Source: Rhizobium sp. R634
GTDB taxonomy: Bacteria > Pseudomonadota > Alphaproteobacteria > Rhizobiales > Rhizobiaceae
DNA: 64,000 nucleotides
Reading direction: 5' to 3'
NCBI RefSeq assembly: GCF_002211305.1
Contig: NZ_LOKW01000027.1
Location: 310,001 to 374,000, forward strand
Shown here: one piece after another, positions 34,212 to 42,490 of the stretch
Layout of the letters: every line of letters begins with the position of its first letter
Numbering within the stretch: the stretch's first letter is position 1
Program-made: the position numbers and the translations under genes
Notes under the pieces: generated by a model
Seen by the model: only the letters and a program-made list of their open reading frames with translations
What the model was told of the DNA's origin: nothing
Database searches by the model: none

Positions 34212-35537
34212 ATGGACACGCTTGGACCCTCGCCATTCCTATGGCTCGAATTCGACAAGGACGGCGCGATCGATCCCGCGCTGACGGAAAAGCTCGCCGC
34301 CGTGCTGAACCAGCCCGGCATGACCGACCTCGTAGTCATGTCGCACGGCTGGAAGAACACCAAGGACAATGCCCGCACGCTCTACGGAACGCTTTGGGCA
34401 AATGCCTGCAAGAAACTGGCGCCCGACAAGGGGCGCCGCACCGTCGTCGCGGGCATCGTCTGGCCGGCCAAGGCCTATCGGACGGATTTCGACACGGAAA
34501 CGCTGGTGGCCTCAGGCGGCGGCGCCCAGGCAGCCGACGGCGCACCGGCACCGGTCGAGGATCTCGACGACGCGGCTTTCAAGGAGGTGCTGGCCGATTT
34601 CGAGGGTCTCTTCGGTCCGGATGGTGCTGGCACGGCCGAAAAGGCGCGGGCCGCGGCTGAGACACTTGATGAAACGAGGTCGCTTTTCCTCGTCAGACAA
34701 GGCAAGGCAGCGATCGGCTCTCCCCAATCCGATACCGAGCTCAAGGCGGATGCCGAACCGATCGCGCTTGCGACGGAGGATGCCAATAGCGCGAAGGTGC
34801 TGATGGAAGGTCTCGTCTCGCCGCCAACCTTCAGTCTCGAAAGCTCGGTCGGCAAGGCGCAGGGTCTCGGCGACGTCGTCTCGGGCCTGATCTCGGGCCC
34901 AAGAGCGGCGGTGGCGCGGTTCCTGAACCAGCTCACCTATTACGAAATGAAGAAGCGTGCCGGCGTCGTCGGCGAGGCGCTGACCAAAAACGTCCTGTCG
35001 AAACTCGTGCTGCAGCAGCCGATCCGGCTGCATCTCGTCGGCCACAGCTTCGGCGCCCGGCTGGTCTCGGCGGCGGCGAACAAGCTCGCCCCGGTCCCGA
35101 AGCTGGAATTCTTCTCGCTCACTTTGCTGCAGGGCGCCTTCTCGCACAATGGGTTCGCCAAAGAGATCAAGCCTGGCCTTGCCGGCGCTTTTCCCGATGT
35201 GGTCGGCAAACCGACCGGCCCGATCTGCGTCACCCATACCCATAACGATCTCGCCTGCACGCTTGCCTATGCGCTGGCCTCGCGCCTGTCGCGCGATATC
35301 GCCAAGAGCATCGGCGATGCGAACGACGAATTCGGCGCGATGGGGGCGAACGGTCCCCAGCACCTGCAGGCTGGGCAGGCGGTCGAGGACGATGCGGATG
35401 CCGTCTTCGCGCCAAAAGCCGGCAAGGTGAACACCTTCCTGGCGGACAAATATATCATCAAGACCGCGGCGTCGGATGCCCACAACAATGTCGCGAACGA
35501 GGAGGTCGGCCGGCTGCTGGCAAAGATCGTCGGCTGA
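34212..35537 (+). CDS. Alpha/beta-hydrolase-fold protein paired with subtilase
   Basis: 441 aa. The nucleophile elbow is HLVGHSFGARLV, with Ser279 as probable nucleophile. An N-terminal strand-loop, TDLVVMSHGWKN at residues 37-48, matches the oxyanion-side HGW seen in lipase-like hydrolases. About 200 residues lie between these two, much longer than in small esterases, and include a low-complexity Ala/Gly-rich stretch. Late THTHNDLAC may hold the catalytic His region. No signal peptide is visible. AGGAGGACAC precedes the ATG, eight bases after the protease stop. No known family name can be given with confidence; it could be a lipase, esterase or amidase acting with, or on targets exposed by, the protease. 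Confidence 0.7.
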   Translation: MDTLGPSPFLWLEFDKDGAIDPALTEKLAAVLNQPGMTDLVVMSHGWKNTKDNARTLYGTLWANACKKLAPDKGRRTVVAGIVWPAKAYRTDFDTETLVASGGGAQAADGAPAPVEDLDDAAFKEVLADFEGLFGPDGAGTAEKARAAAETLDETRSLFLVRQGKAAIGSPQSDTELKADAEPIALATEDANSAKVLMEGLVSPPTFSLESSVGKAQGLGDVVSGLISGPRAAVARFLNQLTYYEMKKRAGVVGEALTKNVLSKLVLQQPIRLHLVGHSFGARLVSAAANKLAPVPKLEFFSLTLLQGAFSHNGFAKEIKPGLAGAFPDVVGKPTGPICVTHTHNDLACTLAYALASRLSRDIAKSIGDANDEFGAMGANGPQHLQAGQAVEDDADAVFAPKAGKVNTFLADKYIIKTAASDAHNNVANEEVGRLLAKIVG

Positions 35538-35628
35538 TCGTCTTCGTGATCTGGCCACACCCGCACGCTTCGCGAATTGTCATTTTCCGGGTGACATGCG
35601 CCCCGTTCTCTGCAAAAACAAACCCGAT

Positions 35629-35712
35629 GAGAGACAGGGGCGTCCGCCGGCAGGCGGGCTGAGAAGTACCCTTCGAACCTGAACCGGATCATGCCGGCGG
35701 AGGGAGTCGCTC
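35629..35712 (+). promoter_or_regulatory. TPP (THI-box) riboswitch
   Basis: The conserved thiamine pyrophosphate aptamer core is unmistakable: GGGGCGTCC, then GGCTGAGA (35657-35664 region), ACCCTT, GAACCTGA, CCGGATCATGCCGG and GAGGGA. The closing stem P1 forms between GAGAGAC at 35629-35635 and GTCGCTC at 35706-35712. It precedes thiM by 64 bases and would switch the operon off when TPP is plentiful. Confidence 0.95.
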
Positions 35713-35750
35713 GGGGTTGGGCCTTGCCCGCATGAACCGCCCCGTGCCCT

Positions 35751-35768
35751 GCCCCGCCTGAAAGGGGC
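35751..35768 (+). promoter_or_regulatory. Shine-Dalgarno-sequestering hairpin of the THI box
   Basis: GCCCC (35751-35755) can pair with GGGGC (35764-35768), which contains the only purine-rich ribosome site before the thiM ATG. This fits a riboswitch that acts on translation rather than termination; no T-tract follows. Confidence 0.6.
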
Positions 35769-35776
35769 AACAGCAG

Positions 35777-36574
35777 ATGAAGACCACGTCGGGAGCAATG
35801 CTGAAGGCGATGCGCGAAAAGCCGCCGCTCGTTCAGTGCATCACCAATTACGTCGCCATGAACATTGCGGCAAACGTCCTGCTCGCCGCCGGCGCCTCGC
35901 CGGCCATGGTGCATGCTGCGGAAGAAGCCGGCGAATTCGCCGCCATTGCAAACGCATTGACCATCAATATCGGCACGCTTTCGCCCAAATGGATCGAAGG
36001 CATGCAGGCGGCTGCCAAGGCGGCGAACGCAGCCGGAAAACCCTGGGTGCTCGATCCGGTCGCGCATTACGCCACCGCCTTCCGCCGCAATGCGGCCGCC
36101 GATCTCCTGGCGCTCAAGCCCACGATTATTCGCGGCAATGCGTCCGAGATCATCGCGCTTGCCGGCGGAGAGAGCCGCGGCCAGGGCGTCGACAGCCGTG
36201 ATCCGGTCGAGCAGGCCGAGGATTCGGCGCGGCGGCTCGCGGAGCGGCAGCAGTCGATCGTCGCCGTCACCGGCGCGGTGGATTTCGTCACCGACGGTCA
36301 AAGGGCCGTGCGGATCGCAGGCGGCTCTGCCCTGATGCCGCAGGTCACCGCGCTCGGCTGCTCGCTGACCTGCCTTGTCGGCGCCTTCGCCGCGACCGCA
36401 CCCGAGGACCTCTTCGGCGCGACGGTCGCCGCCCTCGCGACCTTCGCTGTAGCAGGCGAAGATGCAGCGCTTGGCGCTGCCGGCCCGGGCTCCTTCTCCT
36501 GGCGATTGCTCGATGCGCTGGCTGCCATCGATGCCGAAACGCTCGACGCCAGAGCAAGGGTATCGGTCGTATGA
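35777..36574 (+). CDS. thiM: Hydroxyethylthiazole kinase
   Basis: 265 aa ribokinase-like enzyme that phosphorylates the thiazole moiety (THZ) for thiamine salvage. Recognisable blocks: PLVQCITNYVAMNIAANVLLA at the N-terminus, PWVLDPVA, IIRGNASEI (near residue 115) and the late anion-hole region TALGCSLTCLVGAFA, where the Cys-Ser-Leu-Thr stretch is the catalytic/phosphate loop. It is directly under the THI-box riboswitch. It overlaps thiE by four bases (ATGA), and thiE overlaps thiD, a compact salvage operon known from rhizobia, which often lack full de novo thiamine synthesis. Confidence 0.96.
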   Translation: MKTTSGAMLKAMREKPPLVQCITNYVAMNIAANVLLAAGASPAMVHAAEEAGEFAAIANALTINIGTLSPKWIEGMQAAAKAANAAGKPWVLDPVAHYATAFRRNAAADLLALKPTIIRGNASEIIALAGGESRGQGVDSRDPVEQAEDSARRLAERQQSIVAVTGAVDFVTDGQRAVRIAGGSALMPQVTALGCSLTCLVGAFAATAPEDLFGATVAALATFAVAGEDAALGAAGPGSFSWRLLDALAAIDAETLDARARVSVV

Positions 36575-37206
36575 AGCGCTTCGACCTCTCGCTCTATCTC
36601 GTCCTCGATCCCGATCTCTGCGCCGGGATCGGCATGGTCGAGACGGCGCGCCTCGCCGCTGCCGGCGGCGCGACGATGGTGCAGCTGCGTGACAAACATG
36701 CGGGCACAGCGAGAATGATCGAAACCGGCCGGGCCTTGAAACAGGTGCTCCACGGCACAAGCACTCTCCTCATCGTCAATGATGACGTCGAGGCGGCGAT
36801 CGCCATCGGTGCCGACGGCCTGCATATCGGTCAGGACGACATGGATGCGCGTGACGCGCGGCAGATGATCGGCCCCGGCATGATCCTCGGCTTGTCGGTG
36901 GAAACCGCGCAGCTCGCCGGCGCCGTCGATCCTGATATCGTCGATTATACCGGCGTCGGACCGGTGTTTGCGACACCGACCAAGGCCGACCACAAGCAGC
37001 CGATCGGCTTTGACGGGCTTGCCAGGCTGGTACAGTCCTCACCGGTGCCGTCGGTCGCCATCGGCGGGCTCAAGGCGGAACATGTGGCAGGCGTATTTGC
37101 CGCAGGAGCCGAGGGGCTTGCTGTCGTCTCCGCAATCTGCGGCGTGCCCGACCCCGAAGCGGCAACGCGCCGCATCGAAGCAGAAATCCGAAAGGTCCGC
37201 CCATGA
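36571..37206 (+). CDS. thiE: Thiamine-phosphate synthase
   Basis: 211 aa TIM-barrel enzyme joining HMP pyrophosphate and thiazole phosphate to thiamine phosphate. The key motifs are present: MVQLRDKHA (pyrophosphate/Lys), IVNDDVEAAI, GLHIGQDDMD, DYTGVGPVFATPTK and SVAIGGLKAEHV. Length is standard. Its ATG overlaps the thiM stop and its own stop overlaps thiD, so the three proteins are translationally coupled and under one riboswitch. Confidence 0.95.
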   Translation: MKRFDLSLYLVLDPDLCAGIGMVETARLAAAGGATMVQLRDKHAGTARMIETGRALKQVLHGTSTLLIVNDDVEAAIAIGADGLHIGQDDMDARDARQMIGPGMILGLSVETAQLAGAVDPDIVDYTGVGPVFATPTKADHKQPIGFDGLARLVQSSPVPSVAIGGLKAEHVAGVFAAGAEGLAVVSAICGVPDPEAATRRIEAEIRKVRP

Positions 37207-38012
37207 TCCGCAACGTTCTCTCCATCGCCGGTTCCGATCCCTCGGGCGGCGCCGGCATCCAGGCCGACCTCAAGGCCTTTTCCGCCCGCGGCGTCTATGG
37301 CATGGCGGTTTTGACGGCGCTGACGGCGCAGAACACGCAAGGAGTGAGCGGCGTGCATCTGGTGCCGCCGGAGTTCGTCGCCGACCAGATCAATGCCGTC
37401 TTTGCCGATGTGCGCGTCGATGCCGTCAAGATCGGCATGATCGCCAATGCCGGGATCGCCGAGGCCGTCGCAGCAGCCCTCGCGGGCCGGCGCGGCATTC
37501 CCATAGTCATCGATCCCGTCATGATCGCCAAGGGCGGCGCGGCCCTGCTTGCGCCCGAAGCGATCGACGTGCTGACCCGCCGGCTGCTGCCGCTCGCAAC
37601 CCTCCTCACGCCGAACCTGCCCGAAGCCGCAGCGCTGCTGCACCAACCGGTCGCAAGCAGTCGCGAAGAGATGGCGGCACAGGCCGAGCAGCTGCGCGCG
37701 CTAGGCCCTGCCGCGGTGCTGGTCAAAGGCGGCCATCTCGACAGCGATGAGAGCCCCGATGTGCTTGCCACTGTCGGCGGCCTGCACTGGTTCGAGGCGA
37801 GGCGCGTGCCGACCAAGAATACGCACGGCACCGGCTGCACGCTCTCCAGCGCGCTGGCGGCCGAGCTTGCCAAGGGCGCCTCGGCCGAGCAGGCCGTCGC
37901 CATTGCGAAGAATTATCTCGCCGATGCGGTCGCCGCCGCCGACAGCCTCACCGTCGGCTCCGGCCACGGCCCGGTGCAGCATTTTCACGCGCTTTGGAAG
38001 CACGGGGAATAA
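37203..38012 (+). CDS. thiD: Hydroxymethylpyrimidine/phosphomethylpyrimidine kinase
   Basis: 269 aa ribokinase-fold enzyme that phosphorylates HMP and HMP-P. It starts with LSIAGSDPSGGAGIQADLKAF, the family hallmark, has VIDPVMIAKGG near residue 103, and ends in NTHGTGCTLSSALAA, where Gly-Thr-Gly-Cys forms the anion hole and catalytic Cys/Asp region. With ThiM and ThiE it completes salvage of both thiamine halves; kinase ThiL for the last step is not in the window. A strong terminator follows 43 bases after the stop. Confidence 0.96.
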   Translation: MIRNVLSIAGSDPSGGAGIQADLKAFSARGVYGMAVLTALTAQNTQGVSGVHLVPPEFVADQINAVFADVRVDAVKIGMIANAGIAEAVAAALAGRRGIPIVIDPVMIAKGGAALLAPEAIDVLTRRLLPLATLLTPNLPEAAALLHQPVASSREEMAAQAEQLRALGPAAVLVKGGHLDSDESPDVLATVGGLHWFEARRVPTKNTHGTGCTLSSALAAELAKGASAEQAVAIAKNYLADAVAAADSLTVGSGHGPVQHFHALWKHGE

Positions 38013-38055
38013 CCGATCTCGCCGAAAGCGGCGCAGGCATCAGGATTGCGAGAGA

Positions 38056-38082
38056 AAAACGGCCCGGACCCCGGGCCGTTTT
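38056..38082 (+). terminator. Intrinsic terminator after thiD
   Basis: AAAACGGCCCGG pairs perfectly with CCGGGCCGTTTT across a three-base loop and ends in a T-run. It closes the thiMED operon. Confidence 0.9.
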
Positions 38083-38203
38083 CGTTCGTACCCTCGGCCG
38101 GCACTGAACCGAAGCTGCCGGGGCCGAGCGCACTGCTCCATTTGAAAATCCCTGTTGACAAGCCCGGCCAGATGGCCAAGTCTATAACACTAAAAGGGGA
38201 TAA

Positions 38204-38221
38204 ATTCCGTAATAACGGAAT
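38204..38221. promoter_or_regulatory. Palindromic operator before the GNAT-nagZ-ABC operon
   Basis: ATTCCGT-AATA-ACGGAAT is a perfect inverted repeat ending 18 bases before the first start codon and just before its ribosome site. This is a repressor-type position. No regulator gene lies next to it. Confidence 0.7.
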
Positions 38222-38238
38222 AATTGGAGGAGAGACAG

Positions 38239-38718
38239 GTGCCAGACCTGCTTGTGAGCTTATATTCCGCCAAGCTCGCCGAACTGAAAGAACGGGCCGA
38301 TATCGTCGGCGCCTCCATCCGCCCGGCCCTCCCCCCGGAACTGCATCTCGTCGTCAATTGGGCTCGCGAACACTTCAGTGAGAACTGGGCAAGCGAGGTC
38401 TCGGTCGCCTTTTCCCGCCAGCCTGTTGCCTGCCTGATCGCCGTCGAAGACGGCAAGCTGCTCGGTTTTGCCTGCTACGACACCACCGCACGCGGCTTCT
38501 TCGGTCCGACCGGCGTCGCCCCGGAAGCGCGCGGCAAGGGCATCGGGCTCGCTTTGTTTTCCGCTTGCCTTCAGACCATGAAGTCGCTCGGCCATGCCTA
38601 TGCCGTCATCGGCGACGCCGGCCCGGTCGATTTCTACGCCAGGACCGCAGGCGCGATCGCCATCCCCGCCCCCGACAAGGGCATTTACGAAGGCATGCTC
38701 AGAAGCGCGCCGAAATGA
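38239..38718 (+). CDS. GNAT-family N-acetyltransferase
   Basis: 159 aa acetyl-CoA-dependent acyltransferase fold. The acetyl-CoA loop is GVAPEARGKGIGLALF (about residues 94-109, motif A: R-x-x-G-x-G/A). The end, AYAVIGDAGPVDFYART, matches motif B. GGAGGAGAG lies just before a GTG at 38239, preferred over an in-frame TTG inside that ribosome site. It is the first gene of an operon with a NagZ-type hexosaminidase and a complete ABC importer. It may acetylate the imported amino sugar or peptide fragment; substrate unknown. Confidence 0.87.
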   Translation: MPDLLVSLYSAKLAELKERADIVGASIRPALPPELHLVVNWAREHFSENWASEVSVAFSRQPVACLIAVEDGKLLGFACYDTTARGFFGPTGVAPEARGKGIGLALFSACLQTMKSLGHAYAVIGDAGPVDFYARTAGAIAIPAPDKGIYEGMLRSAPK

Positions 38719-38742
38719 CCATCTGATACCGGAGTTACAGAA

Positions 38743-39765
38743 TTGTCCTCGAACCCGCTCGCCCTTTTCGTCGGCCTCCCGAACCCCACGATTTCGGATG
38801 ATGAATTCGCCCTCTTCCGCGAGACCAATCCGCTCGGCCTCTTCGTCGGCAGGCGCAATCAGCGCGAGCCGGAGCAGACGAAACGCCTGATCGAACGCTT
38901 CCGCGAAGCCGTCGGCCGCGACGATGCGCCTGTCTTCACCGACCAGGAAGGCGGCCGCGTGCAGCATCTCGACGCCGGCCCCTGGCCGCTCTTCCGCAGC
39001 TTCGGCCAGTTCGCCGAGCTCGCGCGCCGCGATTTCGATCTCGGCAGAAAAGCATTGCGCCTTTCCTCCCAGGCCATGGGCGCGATGATGACGGAACTCG
39101 GTCTTTCCAGCGGCTGCTCGCCCGTTCTCGACCTCGTCTTCGAGACAACGAGCGCGGTCATCGGCGCCCGTTCCTTTGGCCCCGATCCCGATGTCATCGC
39201 CGCCCTCGGCCGCGAGGTGGTCGACGGCCTGCTGGAGACCGGCAACATGCCCGTCATGAAACATATTCCCGGCCATGGCCGCGCGACGCTCGACTCCCAC
39301 AAGGAGCGTCCGGTCGTCAGCGCCTCCCGCGAGACGCTGACCACGACCGATTTCAAGCCCTTCGTCGCACTGAAGGACACGCCCTGGGCGATGGTCGCCC
39401 ACGTCGTCTATTCGGCCTATGACGCAGAACTTCCAGCCTCCGTCTCGCCTGTCATGCACGACGTGATCCGCAAGGATCTTGGTTATGAGGGCGTGCTGGT
39501 TTCCGACTGCATTTTCATGGAGTCGCTCTCCGGCACGCTGCCGGAACGTGTCAGCCAGGTGCTCGACGCAGGTTTCGACATCGCGCTCCACAGCCATGGC
39601 GACATTCCCGAAAGCGAAGCTGCCGCGAAAGCTGCCCGCCCGCTGACGGACGCGGCCCTGAAGCGGATCGCCGCCGGCAAGGCTCGCCTCGGCAATCTCA
39701 AGATCGATGTCCGCGCTGCCCACGCTGAAGTCGAAGACATGTTTGCCAGCGCTTCGGTCTCCTGA
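38743..39765 (+). CDS. nagZ: Beta-N-acetylhexosaminidase, GH3, NagZ type
   Basis: 340 aa cytoplasmic glycoside hydrolase family 3 enzyme. The NagZ-specific loop KHIPGHGRATLDSH is intact (Lys173, His174, His178, Asp184, His186), with His186 the unusual acid/base. The nucleophile would be Asp255 in VSDCIFM. The standard NagZ has SDDLSM, so a second Asp is replaced by Cys here. NagZ removes GlcNAc from muropeptides or chitobiose-like disaccharides. It starts at TTG 38743, GGAG eight bases upstream. Position between GNAT and an SBP5 importer indicates catabolism or recycling of imported GlcNAc-containing material rather than the housekeeping nagZ copy, which usually lies near segregation genes. 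Confidence 0.88.
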   Translation: MSSNPLALFVGLPNPTISDDEFALFRETNPLGLFVGRRNQREPEQTKRLIERFREAVGRDDAPVFTDQEGGRVQHLDAGPWPLFRSFGQFAELARRDFDLGRKALRLSSQAMGAMMTELGLSSGCSPVLDLVFETTSAVIGARSFGPDPDVIAALGREVVDGLLETGNMPVMKHIPGHGRATLDSHKERPVVSASRETLTTTDFKPFVALKDTPWAMVAHVVYSAYDAELPASVSPVMHDVIRKDLGYEGVLVSDCIFMESLSGTLPERVSQVLDAGFDIALHSHGDIPESEAAAKAARPLTDAALKRIAAGKARLGNLKIDVRAAHAEVEDMFASASVS

Positions 39766-39807
39766 CCGGCGCGCCATCTCTCACCGCATAGAAAAAGGGG
39801 AATAAAC

Positions 39808-41454
39808 ATGAAAAAATATTTTTTTGCAGCCGCAGCACTCACGCTGCTTTCGGGCTCCGCCATGGCGCAGACGATCCTGACGGCCAACATCGAACCGGCC
39901 ACCACCTGGGTGCGCAACTTTAATCCGTTCAACCAGACCTCGGCGCGCCAGTCGACGCTCGACTTCATCTATGAGCCGCTCGTCATCTTCAATCGCTTCG
40001 ACAGCAACAAGCCGGTCTATCGCCTGGCCGAGAGCTTCAAACTTTCCGACGACCTGAAGAGCATCGAATTCAAGCTGCGCCCGAACCTGAAATGGTCTGA
40101 CGGCAAGCCGCTGACCTCAGCCGACGTCAAATTCACCTATGACTATCTGAAGACATTCCCGGCGCTCGATTTCGTCAGCATCTGGAGCTTCGTTACCGAC
40201 GTCCAAGCCGTCGATGGCCAGACGGTGCGCTTCACGCTCGCCAATCCGAGCTCGCTCGCCGCCGAGCAGATCTCGCAGCTGCCGATCGTTCCCGAACATG
40301 TCTGGAAGGATGTCGCCGATCCCGTCACCTTCGCCAACGAAAACCCGGTCGGCAGCGGCCCGCTGACGGAAGTGCCGCGCTTCACCGGCCAGACCTATGA
40401 CCAGTGCCGCAACCCGAACTATTGGGACAACGCGCATCTGAAGGTCGATTGCATGCGCTTCCCGCAGCTTGCCGACAACAACCAGATGCTGACGGCAACG
40501 GCCGACGGCACGCTCGACTGGGGTGTCTCCTTCATTCCCGATATCGACAATGTCTATGTCTCCAAGGATCCGGAGCATTTCCACTATTGGTATTCGCCGA
40601 GCAGCATGGTCGCCTTCCTGTTCAACCTGGAAACGGCGAACGAGAACAATAAGAAGGCCTTCAACGATGTGAAATTCCGCCGTGCCGTCGGCATGGCGCT
40701 CGACCGCAAGACGATGATCGACGTCGCCGGCTACGGTTATCCGACGTTGAACGAAGATCCCGGCCTGATGGGCGAGCTTTACAAGAGCTGGGCGGATCCG
40801 TCCGTCAAAGCCGATTTCGGCAAGTTTGCGACCTATGACGCCGACGCCGCCAAGGCGCTGCTCGACGAGGCCGGCTACAAGGACAAGGATGGTGACGGCT
40901 TCCGCGACAATCCCGACGGCAGCAAGATCTCCTTCTCGATCATTGTCCCGAACTCCTGGACCGACTGGGTCGATACCGTCAACATCGCCGTCGAAGGCAT
41001 GCAGGCGGTCGGCATCGACGCCAAGATCGAAACGCCGGAGGAGGCCGTGTGGACCGGCAACCTCATCAACGGCAGCTTCGATGCGGCGATCAACAGCCTG
41101 CCGGCATCGGCCTCGCCCTACTACCCCTACAAGCGCGCCTTCAGCGCTTCGGACAAGGGCAAGACGCGCTTTACCGCGCAACGCTGGTTTAATCCCGATG
41201 TCGAGAAGCTCGTCACCGAGTTCACCCATACCGCCGATCTTGCCAAGCAGAAGGAAGCGATGAACAAGGCGCAGCGCATCGTCGCCGAAAACATGCCGAT
41301 GATTCCTGTGTTCAACAATCCGAACTGGTATCAGTACAACACCAAGCGCTTCACCGGCTGGTCGACCAAGGAAAACCCCTTCGTCAATCCGTCGATTTCG
41401 CGAACGAACCCGGCACGCCTCTTGAACCTGCTCGCGCTCGAGCCGGTCAAGTAA
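39808..41454 (+). CDS. ABC substrate-binding protein, family 5, probable oligosaccharide type
   Basis: 548 aa periplasmic protein with a signal peptide ending at about residue 20 (AMAQ). The body has SBP5 marks: FIYEPLVIFN near residue 53, NLKWSDGKPLTSADVKFTYDY and the CRNPNYWDNA block. It belongs to the larger SBP5 subgroup whose members bind cello- or chito-oligosaccharides in other bacteria; its neighbour NagZ supports a GlcNAc-containing ligand or muropeptide. AAAAGGGGAATAAAC precedes the ATG. A hairpin follows at 41468-41494 before the permeases. Confidence 0.9.
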   Translation: MKKYFFAAAALTLLSGSAMAQTILTANIEPATTWVRNFNPFNQTSARQSTLDFIYEPLVIFNRFDSNKPVYRLAESFKLSDDLKSIEFKLRPNLKWSDGKPLTSADVKFTYDYLKTFPALDFVSIWSFVTDVQAVDGQTVRFTLANPSSLAAEQISQLPIVPEHVWKDVADPVTFANENPVGSGPLTEVPRFTGQTYDQCRNPNYWDNAHLKVDCMRFPQLADNNQMLTATADGTLDWGVSFIPDIDNVYVSKDPEHFHYWYSPSSMVAFLFNLETANENNKKAFNDVKFRRAVGMALDRKTMIDVAGYGYPTLNEDPGLMGELYKSWADPSVKADFGKFATYDADAAKALLDEAGYKDKDGDGFRDNPDGSKISFSIIVPNSWTDWVDTVNIAVEGMQAVGIDAKIETPEEAVWTGNLINGSFDAAINSLPASASPYYPYKRAFSASDKGKTRFTAQRWFNPDVEKLVTEFTHTADLAKQKEAMNKAQRIVAENMPMIPVFNNPNWYQYNTKRFTGWSTKENPFVNPSISRTNPARLLNLLALEPVK

Positions 41455-41467
41455 AGGCATTGATCCC

Positions 41468-41494
41468 GGGAGCGGTGCTTTCAACGCCGCTCCC
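41468..41494 (+). terminator. Intercistronic hairpin after the binding-protein gene
   Basis: GGGAGCGG pairs with CCGCTCCC; the stem can extend by a wobble and a G-C pair to leave a short loop. There is no T-run, so it probably stabilises the upstream SBP message rather than ending the transcript. Confidence 0.6.
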
Positions 41495-41511
41495 GTCACG
41501 ACGGAGTTCCC

Positions 41512-42489
41512 ATGGCCTTCCTGCTTCGCCGCCTCGTCTTCTACATGGCAGCCTTCATCGCGGCCGCGACGATCAACTTCTTCCTGCCCCGCCTGATGCC
41601 GGGCGATCCCGTGCAGATCATGTTTTCGAGCGCCGGCACCGAATTGCCGCCGGAAAGCCTGCAGGCGCTGAAGCTTACCTTTGGCTTCGTCGACGGCCCG
41701 CTCTGGCAGCAATATCTCACCTATCTCGGCAGCATCTTCACCGGCGATCTCGGCCGCTCGATCAAATATTTCCCGCTGCCCGTCACCTCGGTGCTCGGCC
41801 ATGCCCTCGTCTGGACCGTCGGCCTGATGGGAACGGCGACGATCGTGAGCTTCGCGCTCGGCACCTTCCTCGGCATCCTCGCCGCCTGGCGGCGCGGCAG
41901 CAGGTTCGATGTCGTCGTCTCCGTCGGCGCGATCTTCGCGACCTCGGTGCCGGCCGTCGTCACCTCGCTGATCGTGCTCTTCATCTTCGGCTTCACGCTC
42001 GGCTGGTTTCCGAACGGCTATGCCGCCGATCCCTCGCTCGATCCGGCCTTCAGCCTGCAATATATCGGCAGCGTCGCCTATCACGGCATCCTGCCGATGG
42101 TGACGCTCTGCACCGTGCTGATCGGCGGCTTCACCGTCACCATGCGCAACAACATGATCAACCTGCTCGGCGAGGACTATATCGTCATGGCCCGCGCCAA
42201 GGGCCTTTCCGACCGGCATGTGATGCTCTGGTATGCGGCGCGCAACGCCCTGCTGCCGACCGTCTCCAGCCTTGCGATCGCGATCGGCACCATCCTTGGC
42301 GGCTCGCTGGTGACTGAAGTGGTCTACAACTATCCCGGCCTGGGCAACATTCTCTACCAGGCGATCCTCGCCCGCGATTATCCCGTCATCCAGGGCCAGC
42401 TCCTGATCATGACCGCCACCATGCTGATCGCCAATTTCATCGTCGACGTTAGTTATGTCCTGCTCGATCCCAGGCTGAAGGGAGCATGA
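41512..42489 (+). CDS. ABC transporter permease (DppB/OppB family)
   Basis: 325 aa with about six membrane segments. It starts MAFLLRRLVFYMAAF; RLMPGDPVQIMFS near residue 30 is the OppB-family periplasmic motif, and DYIVMARAKGLSDRHVM near residue 220 is the EAA-type loop. One base separates it from the next permease. Partner of the SBP and the two ATPases below. Confidence 0.93.
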   Translation: MAFLLRRLVFYMAAFIAAATINFFLPRLMPGDPVQIMFSSAGTELPPESLQALKLTFGFVDGPLWQQYLTYLGSIFTGDLGRSIKYFPLPVTSVLGHALVWTVGLMGTATIVSFALGTFLGILAAWRRGSRFDVVVSVGAIFATSVPAVVTSLIVLFIFGFTLGWFPNGYAADPSLDPAFSLQYIGSVAYHGILPMVTLCTVLIGGFTVTMRNNMINLLGEDYIVMARAKGLSDRHVMLWYAARNALLPTVSSLAIAIGTILGGSLVTEVVYNYPGLGNILYQAILARDYPVIQGQLLIMTATMLIANFIVDVSYVLLDPRLKGA

Positions 42490-42490
42490 G

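Noticed and set aside
34512..36760. Long minus-strand frames across the hydrolase and thiM genes
   Set aside because: Antisense shadows; the riboswitch, ribosome sites and protein motifs support the plus-strand genes.
38155..38188. TTGACA and TATAAC as a promoter for the GNAT operon
   Set aside because: The spacing is 22 bases, too long for a standard sigma-70 promoter; the palindrome nearby is better supported.
40117..42219. 700-codon open frame on the minus strand
   Set aside because: It lies opposite the SBP5 gene and the dppB-like permease gene. Its composition (Asp/Arg/His/Gly-rich repeats) is that of an antisense shadow in GC-rich DNA.
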